DNA from: Nematostella vectensis
Lineage: Eukaryota > Cnidaria > Anthozoa > Actiniaria > Edwardsiidae
Assembly: GCF_932526225.1 (NCBI RefSeq)
Contig: NC_064037.1
Location: 7,918,203-7,982,202, forward strand
DNA length: 64,000 nucleotides
Direction: 5' to 3'
Below are positions 19,565-31,900 of this stretch, one piece after another. Both the position numbers and the translations under genes were made by a program. The notes under the pieces were generated by a model. It searched no databases. It saw only the letters and a program-made list of their open reading frames with translations, and was not told where the DNA came from. Position 1 is the first letter of the stretch. Each line of letters begins with the position of its first letter.

Positions 19565-22500
19565 TATCTTACGCAGTCTCATTCAAATATTATTTACCAG
19601 TTATCGATATTTTTTTTATAATTTGTTCATTCGATTTTGTCTCCGCCTCTTTATGGTTGTTGTTTAAAAGATGCTGTTTGAGACTTAATATCTAAAGTGG
19701 GATTAAGAAAAGAAAATATATTGACAGAAAGACACTTTAAATTTTAGGCTAAAGACGACATTTTATTCAATAAAACACGCCTGGGTCACATGTGAAGAAA
19801 TCTCTGCTACTTTAATCGTCCGTGTAGCGTTTTATACCATTCTTTATATACCATACTTTCTTTCCGATTTAGACTAGATTTGTAACACTAATGTGTAACA
19901 ATTTTTAACACTGTATTTCCTTTTTGCTAAAAGTTGTTTTTAATAACAAATCTAAGGATAGAACGCTTATGATCCGGGATTACTCTATATTTCTGGTAGT
20001 GTCGACACTAGATTAACCCACAATTAACTAATTCCCGTCGAACGCCTATTTTGTACAAGCAAAAAAAAATAGTTTTTCCCCACGCGCTGTGATATTAAAC
20101 ATAAAAGCACAAATACGTTTGCTTTGTTGATCATAGTCAAAACAACAGTTTGTTTTGTTTTTAATAGTCTAAACATGGTGCTCCATGTTATAAACTTCTA
20201 TTGATAAAAGGGCACGAGTTCAATATCTGAGCAAGTTGTGTTTGGCGATAGGGCAAAGAGTTCATAAAGTCATCGCTTTCGAAGTGCATGTAGGTCAGAT
20301 TTTGTTTGTATTAAAACCGCCCCGTCAATACAATGTTCATACAATGCGATATGCGGGAAAACACATTATACTTTTCTTACTATTCTTTTCTTACCTTACT
20401 TTAAGTTTCAAATACAGTAACGAATTCAGTAGGTTTTCATATTTCCTTTCCTTAAACGCCCAGACAAATAAAGAATCGTATGACGATGTAAAGCAAATGA
20501 TTAAATATTTAGTAAAGACCTTGATTGATGTTGAGTGCCGGGGCTGGCACCTTCCATTGTCACCGGTAGCCGAAATGTGTCAATTTACTGAAGCTGAAAT
20601 TTGACAAGAAGCGCCAAGTTTCGTCGGAATAATAGGTTTGTTGCAGTCACATGCCATAGAAAAGTATGATTAATGGGGTGGTCTGTCACCCGCCTTAATC
20701 CGTCCCTACTCCCCTCCTGAATTTAAAACTTCCTCTTGATCCTTGCATTCTTTCCCCACCCCACAGTCTTAAAAACACACCCAAGAGTGACAAGAACAAT
20801 TCTTTTTTTAGAATTTCTAATCATTTCCTACAAAAGTATCAAATCGGCATGATAAAAAAATGTCTCAGTGGTTTATAAGCCAAAAGATCATGTTTTCTTG
20901 TTGCTTGTTTGTTTATTTGTGTGATGTTAAACTAATTTAAAAAGACATTTAGCCCCAGGGGACTATATTCTATTAGGCAGGTGGCCATGATCGCTTGGAA
21001 GGCTTTGCAACAGCCGTTGAATATTTAATATCAATACCCGCCCTGAACACCCGCCGTCTGTTTGCGGTACTTGAAAGATAAATTTTTCTGATAGGATCAT
21101 AATATCAATGTGATGGCTTGCATCTCCAATATTTCTTTATAATACTTAACTAATACTTCTTATTTTGCCCCCCTATTTTTTTGTACTTTTTTGTAATTAA
21201 TCCCATTTATCAATTTTGATTTTGAATTGTTTTCTTTGTGACTATCTGCCGAGGCGTGGTCGATATAGTTAGCTTACTTGTGGGTATTAGATAAACAATC
21301 AGCATATCCAATGTATTCGCATTAATCAGAGAATAAAATGATTTTTTCTATGGACACGCGAAAACATGAGTGTACTTATATCATTTATTGTCCAAGTTGC
21401 TTCTTTCATCTTATTTTACTTTTACGCATTTTGAAAATACAAAATATTTGTACGTAAAAGGGGATGGCAGTGGGTGGCTATTACCCAATAAACCAAGTTA
21501 TTATTATGGGATTGTGTTGAAGTCTTATTTACATTCTGATATCGAGATAGTCTTGTGTTTTGTTCATTATGTATCCGGCCTCCCGCTCTTTCACAGCGCA
21601 AGAACCACAAATGTACGTGGGCAATTTTATTTGTTTCACATGAGACGATCTACCCACCAGAACCCCTAAAGGTATCGACAATATGGAAAACAAATGTTTT
21701 CATTATGTTAAACATTAATTTTGGTTTTTATGAGATATTATATAAAAAATAAATAAAAGAGTCAAAAACATTTTAAGCAGTTAACAATTACAAATTATAA
21801 TGTCTGCCGAGAACAATCGCAATTTTAAAACTATTATATGGATAAGATCTAAACAGTAAAGAGTATTATAATAATGATGATTTTGTCGATGATATCCATG
21901 ATACAATAGATACAAAAGGTAGATGAAAATGATGAAGGTATCAATAATACTGGTTGTGACAAAAATGTAAGTGTTTGGTATTGTTGCCTTATTAGTTAAA
22001 TCCAATCAAGAGTATTAAAATTTTAGCCGTGATAACTTTAACTATTATAATGATGATTACGATGATGACATGTAAGTCATGATGATGATGTATTATGATA
22101 ATTACATGATAAATTAGTATAGTGTATTATGATAATGATGATGATGCTGATATGTAAGGTGATTATATTTTATAATACCACCATGATAATAATTATGATT
22201 ATAGTGGTAATGATAATTAAGATGATGATGACATGGAAAGTTAATACATGGTTTTAATACACTATAATATCATAATGATGACATAAAATGATGGTGTATT
22301 ATGATAAAGATGATTAACACGAAGACGAGCATTCATGAATAACAAGGAATGAAATATGAATGCCTGAACACTCTTAGAAATTTAATTAATCCAGCAGCGA
22401 TTTAGTGTTTGTATTCATGCTTTACTGGTGTCCCAATTTGTTGTGCAAAACAGGTACACTATATCGACCAATCTTGGCCTGTTTCTGTAATAACACACAC

Positions 22501-22801
22501 AGCACCCGCAACACAACAAGGGAAATACAAGGGAATGGCCAGCGTGTTTGGTGGACCTTAACAATTAGAAAAAGAAGCGAAGGGCTATATTAAGGTTCAT
22601 TTACCTTCAACATAGCCCAGGACTTCTTGCCGTTCGTCCTGTGTCTTAATAGCCTATAAGCGAATCCTCATACAACCTTACTTATTTAATTCAGATTTAA
22701 AAATATTTGGAAAAGATGATAAAGTAAACATTGCATGAGTTATAATCTTGCCCACGTACGTGCAACATGTCGCTCGTTCTTCTAGCCCTGACTGACCGAT
22801 T
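19565..22801. other. Intergenic space between two divergent secreted-protein genes
   Basis: About 3.2 kb of AT-rich sequence. 21800-22330 is rich in ATG/GAT trinucleotides and AT runs. Open frames here (for example 20236-20604, 21370-21669) have no recognisable domain, no splice context and ordinary low-complexity composition, so I call no gene. Promoters of both flanking genes should be here, but I cannot assign motifs. Confidence 0.5.
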
Positions 22802-22991
22802 ATGAGGTCGTACAATGTTGTTGTTTGTTTGGTATTTCTAGGGAATTTTATATTCTCCGGTTTCAAAGCTGAGAAAGATGTCGATTCTGAGCTGCTTCTG
22901 AAAGAGAGTGGTTTGTCAGAGAGCGAGCTTGATAAGCAGCTAGAGGATGACTTCTCCCCTGCCCTTTTATACGAAGATCAACAGCACAACG
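22802..22991 (+). CDS. Exon 1 of the six-Cys/RGD gene: signal peptide and acidic segment
   Basis: ATG at 22802 opens a signal peptide with a hydrophobic core (VVVCLVFLGNFIFSG) followed by KAEKDVDSELLLKESGLSE and an acidic stretch ending YEDQQHN. It ends with one base of a codon at a GTGAGC donor (22992). Reading past the donor gives GEH and a stop. The last ~45 bases of this exon plus the donor are the source unit of the 50-bp array that fills intron 1. Confidence 0.8.
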
Positions 22992-25900
22992 GTGAGCACT
23001 AGTATCCCCTGCCCTTTTATACGGAGATCAACAGCACATCGGTGAGCGCTAGTATCTCCTGCCCTTTTATACGGAGATCGACAGCACATCGGTGAGCGCT
23101 AGTATCTCCTGCCCTTTTTTACGAAGATCAACAGCACAACTGTGAGCGCTAGTATCCCCTGCCCTTTTATACGGAGATCGACAGCACAACGGTGAGCACT
23201 AGTATCCCCTGCCCTTTTATACGGAGATCAACAGCACAACGGTGAGCGCTAGTATCCCTTGCCCTTTTATACGGAGATCAACAGCACATCGGTGAGCGCT
23301 AGTATCTCCTGCCCTTTTTTACGAAGATCAACAGCACAACGGTGAGCGCTAGTATCCCCTGCCCTTTTATACGGAGATCAACAGTACAACGGTGAGTGCT
23401 AGTATTCCCTGCCCTTTTATACGGAGATCAACAGCACATCGGTGAGCGCTAGTATCTCCTGTCCTTTTATACGGAGATCAACAGCACAACGGTGAGCGCT
23501 AGTATCCCCTGCCCTTTTATACGGAGATCAACAGCACATCGGTGAGCGCTAGTATCCCCTGCCCTTTTATACGGAGATCAACAGTACAACGGTGAGCACT
23601 AGTATCCCCTGCCCTTTTATACGGAGATCAACAGCACAACGGTGAGCGCTAGTATCCCTGCCCTTTTATACGGAGATCAACAGCACATCGGTGAGCGCTA
23701 GTATCCCTGCCCTTTTATACGGAGATCAACAGCACATCGGTGAGCGCTAGTATCCCTTGCCCTTTTATACGGAGATCAACAGCACAACGGTGAGCGCTAG
23801 TATCCCTGTCCTTTTATACGGAGATCAACAGCACAACGGTGAGTACTAGTATCTCCTGCCCTTTTATACGGAGATCAACAGCACATCGGTGAGCGCTAGT
23901 ATCCCCTGCCCTTTTATACGGAGATCAACAGTACAACGGTGAGCACTAGTATCCCCTGCCCTTTTATACGGAGATCAACAGCACAACGGTGAGCGCTAGT
24001 ATCCCTGCCCTTTTATACGGAGATCGACAGCACAACGGTGAGCACTAGTATCTCCTGCCCTTTTATACGGAGATCAACAGCACAACGGTGAGCGCTAGTA
24101 TCCCCTGCCCTTTTATACGGAGATCAACAGCACAACGGTGAGCACTAGTATCTCCTGCCCTTTTTTACGAAGATCAACAGCACAACTGTGAGCACTTGTA
24201 TCTCCAGCCCTTTTATACGGAGATGAACAGCACAACGGTGAGCACTAGTATCCCCTGCCCTTTTATACGGAGATCAACAGCACAACGGTGAGCACTAGTA
24301 TCTCCTGCCCTTTTATACGGAGATCAACAGCACATCGGTGAGCGCTAGTATCTCCTGCCCTTTTATACGGAGATCAACAGCACATCGGTGAGCGCTAGTA
24401 TCTCCTGCCCTTTTTTACGAAGATCAACAGCACAACGGTGAGCACTAGTATCTCCTGCCCTTTTATACGGAGATCAACAGCACATCGGTGAGCACTAGTA
24501 TCTCCTGCCCTTTTATACGGAGATCAACAGCACATCGGTGAGCGCTAGTATCTCCTGCCCTTTTATACGGAGATCAACAGCACAACGGTGAGCGCTAGTA
24601 TCCCTGCCCTTTTATACGGAGATCGACAGCACAACGGTGAGCACTAGTATCTCCTGCCCTTTTATACGGAGATCAACAGCACAACGGTGAGCGCTAGTAT
24701 CCCCTGCCCTTTTATACGGAGATCAACAGCACAACGGTGAGCACTAGTATCTCCTGCCCTTTTTTACGAAGATCAACAGCACAACTGTGAGCACTTGTAT
24801 CTCCAGCCCTTTTATACGGAGATGAACAGCACAACGGTGAGCACTAGTATCCCCTGCCCTTTTATACGGAGATCAACAGCACAACGGTGAGCACTAGTAT
24901 CTCCTGCCCTTTTATACGGAGATCAACAGCACATCGGTGAGCGCTAGTATCTCCTGCCCTTTTATACGGAGATCAACAGCACATCGGTGAGCGCTAGTAT
25001 CTCCTGCCCTTTTTTACGAAGATCAACAGCACAACGGTGAGCGCTAGTATCCCCTGCCCTTTTATACGGAGATCAACAGTACAACGGTGAGTGCTAGTAT
25101 CCCCTGCCCTTTTATACGGAGATCAACAGCACATCGGTGAGCGCTAGTATCTCCTGTCCTTTTATACGGAGATCAACAGCACAACGGTGAGCGCTAGTAT
25201 CCCCTGCCCTTTTATACGGAGATCAACAGCACATCGGTGAGCGCTAGTATCCCCTGCCCTTTTATACGGAGATCAACAGTACAACGGTGAGCACTAGTAT
25301 CCCCTGCCCTTTTATACGGAGATCAACAGCACAACGGTGAGCGCTAGTATCCCTGCCCTTTTATACGGAGATCAACAGCACATCGGTGAGCGCTAGTATC
25401 CCTTGCCCTTTTATACGGAGATCAACAGCACAACGGTGAGCGCTAGTATCCCTGTCCTTTTATACGGAGATCAACAGCACAACGGTGAGTACTAGTATCT
25501 CCTGCCCTTTTATACGGAGATCAACAGCACATCGGTGAGCGCTAGTATCCCCTGCCCTTTTATACGGAGATCAACAGTACAACGGTGAGCACTAGTATCC
25601 CCTGCCCTTTTATACGGAGATCAACAGCACAACGGTGAGCGCTAGTATCCCTGCCCTTTTATACGGAGATCGACAGCACAACGGTGAGCACTAGTATCTC
25701 CTGCCCTTTTATACGGAGATCAACAGCACAACGGTGAGCGCTAGTATCCCCTGCCCTTTTATACGGAGATCAACAGCACAACGGTGAGCACTAGTATCCC
25801 CTGCCCTTTTATACGGAGATCAACAGCACAACGGTGAGCACTAGTATCTCCTGCCCTTTTTTACGAAGATCAACAGCACAACTGTGAGCACTTGTATCTC

Positions 25901-28900
25901 CAGCCCTTTTATACGGAGATGAACAGCACAACGGTGAGCACTAGTATCCCCTGCCCTTTTATACGGAGATCAACAGCACAACGGTGAGCACTAGTATCTC
26001 CTGCCCTTTTATACGGAGATCAACAGCACATCGGTGAGCGCTAGTATCTCCTGCCCTTTTATACGGAGATCGACAGCACAACGGTGGGCGCTAGTATCCC
26101 TTGCCCTTTTTTACGAAGATCAACAGCACAACTGTGAGCACTTGTATCTCCAGCCCTTTTATACGGAGATCAACAGCACAACGGTGAGCGCTAGTATCTC
26201 CTGCCCTTTTTTACGAAGATAAACAGCACAACGGTAAGCGCTAGTACCCACTGCCCTTTTATACGGTGATCAACAGCACAACGGTGAGCGCTAGTATCCC
26301 CTGCCCTTTTATACGCACAACGGTGAGCGCTAGTACCCACTGCCCTTTTATACGGAGATCAACAGCACATCGGTGAGCGCTAGTATCCCTTGCCCTTTTA
26401 TACGGAGATCAACAGCACAACGGTGAGCGCTAGTATCCCTGTCCTTTTATACGGAGATCAACAGCACAACTGTGAGCACTAGTATCCCCTGCCCTTTTAT
26501 ACGGAGATCGACAGCACAACGGTGAGCACTAGTATCCCCTGCCCTTTTATACGGAGATCAACAGCACAACGGTGAGCGCTAGTATCCCTTGCCCTTTAAT
26601 ACGGAGATCAACAGCACAACGGTGAGTACTAGTATCTCCTGCCCTTTTATACGGAGATCAACAGCACAACGGTGAGCACTAGTATCCCCTGCCCTTTTAT
26701 ACGGAGATCAACAGCACAACGGTGAGCGCTAGTATCCCCTGCCCTTTTATACGGAGATCGACAGCACAACGGTGAGCACTAGTATCTCCTGCCCTTTTAT
26801 ACGGAGATCGACAGCACAACGGTGAGCACTAGTATCCCCTGCCCTTTTATACGGAGATCAACAGCACAACGGTGAGCGCTAGTATCCCCTGCCCTTTTAT
26901 ACGGAGATCGACAGCACAACGGTGAGCACTAGTATCTCCTGCCCTTTTATACGGAGATCGACAGCACAACGGTGAGCACTAGTATCCCCTGCCCTTTTAT
27001 ACGGAGATCAACAGCACAACGGTGAGCGCTAGTATCCCCTGCCCTTTTATACGGAGATCGACAGCACAACGGTGAGCACTAGTATCCCCTGCCCTTTTAT
27101 ACGGAGATCGACAGCACAACGGTGAGCACTAGTATCTCCTGCCCTTTTATACGGAGATCAACAGCACAACGGTGAGCGCTAGTATCCCCTGCCCTTTTAT
27201 ACGGAGATCAACAGCACAACGGTGAGCACTAGTATCTCCTGCCCTTTTATACGGAGATCAACAGCACATCGGTGAGCGCTAGTATCCCCTGCCCTTTTAT
27301 ACGGAGATCAACAGCACATCGGTGAGCACTAGTATCTCCTGCCCTTTTATACGGAGATCAACAGCACATCGGTGAGCACTAGTATCTCCTGCCCTTTTAT
27401 ACGGAGATGAACAGCACAACGGTGAGCGCTAGTATCCCTTGCCCTTTTATACGGAGATCGACAGCACAACGGTGAGCGCTAGTATCCCTTGCCCTTTTAT
27501 ACGGAGATCGACAGCACAACGGTGAGCACTAGTATCTCCTGCCCTTTTATACGGAGATCGACAGCACAACGGTGAGCACTAGTATCCCTTGCCCTTTTAT
27601 ACGGAGATCAACAGCACATCGGTGAGCACTAGTATCCCTTGCCCTTTTATACGGAGATCAACAGCACAACGGTGAGCGCTAGTATCCCCTGCCCTTTTAT
27701 ACGGAGATCAACAGCACAACGGTGAGCACTAGTATCTCCTGCCCTTTTTTACGAAGATCAACAGCACAACTGTGAGCACTTGTATCTCCTGCCCTTTTAT
27801 ACGGAGATCAACAGCACAACGGTGAGCACTAGTATCCCTTGCCCTTTTATACGGAGATCGACAGCACAACGGTGAGCACTAGTATCTCCTGCCCTTTTAT
27901 ACGGAGATCAACAGCACATCGGTGAGCGCTAGTATCTCCTGTCCTTTTATACGGAGATCAACAGCACAACGGTGAGTACTAGTATCTCCTGCCCTTTTAT
28001 ACGGAGATCAACAGCACAACGGTGAGCACTAGTATCTCCTGCCCTTTTATACGGAGATCGACAGCACAACGGTGAGCACTAGTATCCCCTGCCCTTTTAT
28101 ACGGAGATCAACAGCACAACGGTGAGCGCTAGTATCCCTTGCCCTTTTATACGGAGATCGACAGCACAACGGTGAGCACTAGTATCTCCTGCCCTTTTAT
28201 ACGGAGATCAACAGCACAACGGTGAGTACTAGTATCCCCTGCCCTTTTATACGGAGATCAACAGCACAACGGTGAGTACTAGTATCTCCTGCCCTTTTAT
28301 ACGGAGATCAACAGCACAACGGTGAGCACTAGTATCTCCTGCCCTTTTATACGGAGATCGACAGCACAACGGTGAGCACTAGTATCCCCTGCCCTTTTAT
28401 ACGGAGATCAACAGCACAACGGTGAGCGCTAGTATCCCTTGCCCTTTTATACGGAGATCAACAGCAGAACGGTGAGCGCTAGTATCCCCTGCCCTTTTAT
28501 ACGGAGATCAACAGCAGAACGGTGAGCGCTAGTATCCCCTGCCCTTTTATACGGAGATCGACAGCACAACGGTGAGCACTAGTATCCCCTGCCCTTTTAT
28601 ACGGAGATCGACAGCACAACGGTGAGCACTAGTATCCCTTGCCCTTTAATACGGAGATCAACAGCACAACGGTGAGTACTAGTATCTCCTGCCCTTTTAT
28701 ACGGAGATCAACAGCACAACGGTGAGCGCTAGTATCTCCTGCCCTTCTAAAACGGCAAGCTCTAGTATCTCTATAGTAGTCCTTTTATACGGCGAGCAAC
28801 AACGCCCGCGAACATCAACTATATTGTTATATTATAGACGAAAACGACACTCACCATGATACTTCAAGTGACGTCACCAAAGGTAGATGTAGTGTTCACA

Positions 28901-31900
28901 GCTTACCCAAGTCATGCACCTTCACTCCTAGCTGCTGCACTGTCACGTGTCCTGTCACGCAGCGAAGCAAAAAGGGTACAGCGCAGTTCATCCTGCCAAT
29001 GTGCGGCCCCCCTGTGGTGCACGCCGTCGTGACTATCCCCAGCTTGGAGCTGAACAAGACGTATACGTACAGGCCTGGTCCCCAGGCCGAAATCGTACGA
29101 ATGCCGGAGTTTGAGTACGAGTTTGGTCACGTGTTCAATAAGTTGTCTGTGATGACTACGATGGTTGAGGACAGCGGCAAGTTGCGCTTTAAGGTAACGT
29201 ACAAAAAGAGTTCGCGGAATATCTCTTGCATGTGATTGGACAAGTGTCTCGTCGCGTTAGACCGGGCGATTGTCTCTTCGCATGTGATAAACAAGGTGTC
29301 TCTTCACACGTGATAATTGACAAGGTGTTTCTTAGCGCTTGATAATTGACTGTCTCTTCACACGTGATAATTGACAAGGTGTTTCTTAGCGCTTGATAAT
29401 TGACAAGGTGTCTCCTTCACACGTGATAATTGACAAGGTGTCTCTTCACACGTGATAATTGACAAGGGGTTTCTTCACACGTGATAATTGACAAGGTGTC
29501 TCTTCACACGTGATAGTTGACAAGGTGTTTCTTTACACGTGATAGTTGACAAGGTGTTTCTTTACACGTGATAATTGACAAGGTGTTTCTTCACACGTGA
29601 TAGTTGACAAGGTGTCTCTTCACACGTGATAGTTGACAAGGTGTCTCTTCACACGTGATAATTGACAAGGTGTCTCTTTACACGTGATAGTTGACAAGGT
29701 GTTTCTTTACACGTTATAGTTGACAAGGTGTTTCTTCACACGTGATAGTTGACAAGGTGTCTCTTCACACGTGATAGTTGACAAGGTGTCTCTTCACACG
29801 TGATAATTGACAAGGTGTCTCTTCACACGTGATAATTGACAAGGTGTTTCTTTACACGTGATAATTGACAAGGTGTCTCTTCACACGTGATAATTGACAA
29901 GGTGTCTCTTCACACGTGATAGTTGACAAGGTGTCTCTTCACACGTGATAATTGACAAGGTGTCTCTTCACACGTGATAATTGACAAGGTGTCTCTTCAC
30001 GCGTGATAATTGACAAGGGGTTTCTTCACACGTGATAATTGACAAGGTGTCTCTTCACACGTGATAGTTGACAAGGTGTTTCTTTACACGTGATAATTGA
30101 CAAGGTGTTTCTTTACACGTGATAGTTGACAAGGTGTTTCTTCACACGTGATAATTGACAAGGTGTCTCTTTACACGTGATAGTTGACAAGGTGTTTCTT
30201 TACACGTGATAATTGACAAGGTGTTTCTTTACACGTGATAATTGACAAGGTGTTTCTTTACACGTGATAGTTGACAAGGTGTTTCTTCACACGTGATAGT
30301 TGACAAGGTGTTTCTTTACACGTGATAGTTGACAAGGTGTTTCTTTACACGTGATAGTTGACAAGGTGTTTCTTCACACGTGATAGTTGACAAGGTGTTT
30401 CTTTACACGTGATAATTGACAAGGTGTGTCTTCACACGTGATAATTGACAAGGTGTCTCTTCACACGTGATAATTGACAAGGTGTCTCTTCACACGTGAT
30501 AATTGACAAGGTGTCTCTTCACACGTGATAATTGACAAGGTGTCTCTTCACACGTGATAATTGACAAGGTGTCTCTTCACACGTGATAATTGACAAGGTG
30601 TTTCTTCACACGTGATAATTGACAAGGTGTTTCTTTACACGTGATAATTGACAAGGTGTTTCTTTACACGTGATAATTGACAAGGTGTTTCTTCACACGT
30701 GATAATTGACAAGGTGTTTCTTTACACGTGATAGTTGACAAGGTGTTTCTTCACACGTGATAGTTGACAAGGTGTCTCTTCACACGTGATAATTGACAAG
30801 GTGTCTCTTCACACGTGATAGTTGACAAGGTGTCTCTTCACACGTGATAATTGACAAGGTGTTTCTTCACACGTGATAATTGACAAGGGGTTTCTTCACA
30901 CGTGATAGTTGACAAGGTGTCTCTTCACACGTGATAGTTGACAAGGTGTCTCTTCACACGTGATAATTGACAAGGTGTCTCTTTACACGTGATAATTGAC
31001 AAGGTGTCTCTTCACACGTGATAGTTGACAAGGTGTTTCTTTACACGTGATAATTGACAAGGTGTTTCTTTACACGTGATAATTGACAAGGTGTTTCTTT
31101 ACACGTGATAGTTGACAAGGTGTTTCTTCACACGTGATAGTTGACAAGGTGTTTCTTTACACGTGATAGTTGACAAGGTGTTTCTTTACACGTGATAGTT
31201 GACAAGGTGTTTCTTCACACGTGATAGTTGACAAGGTGTCTCTTCACACGTGATAATTGACAAGGTGTCTCTTTACACGTGATAATTGACAAGGTGTTTC
31301 TTTACACGTGAAAGTTGACAAGGTGTCTCTTTACACGTGATAGTTGACAAGGTTTCTCTCTGCAGGTGATGACCAAGACGCAAGGCAGCGTATCAGGATT
31401 CACAAAGTACGAGTTCAACACGACAATGTTTACAGCGATTACCGCGATGCCTTCCAAGACATGCTGTGAGTACCAAGGATGATCATGATGATGAAATGAC
31501 TATAGTTGTTGCATACTGATGATGATAATGATAATGGTGGCGGTGATAATGATGATAGTGGTAGAGTTGATGTCGATGATGATGGCGTTAATGATGATGA
31601 CGATGGTACTCCACTGCAATTACCGTGATGACTTCCAAGACGTGCGGTCTTGGAAGGTAATGATGGTAATGATGTTAGTGATGATAATCATGATGATAGT
31701 AATGATAATAATGATCATGAGAATAATGTATACTAAATTTCTATGTGAATAACTGCTTCATCTTCGTTCTCCAGCCAAATCGAAACCTGGTTGCACGGCC
31801 CCTCCCAAAGTACCGGCTAAAGTAACAAGTGGACCACGCCACTGCTTAGGCCTAACCATCCCTGGGGGACTCTGCCGCATCAGCGCTGATTGCCTCAAGA

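Noticed and set aside
20236-20604. 122-codon ORF in the intergenic region
   Set aside because: No recognisable domain, AT-rich composition and no flanking exon signals; likely chance.
29250-31358. CRISPR array
   Set aside because: Direct 29-bp units abut with no unique spacers, there is no leader or cas gene, and the setting is a eukaryotic intron. The same holds for the 40-bp and 50-bp arrays.
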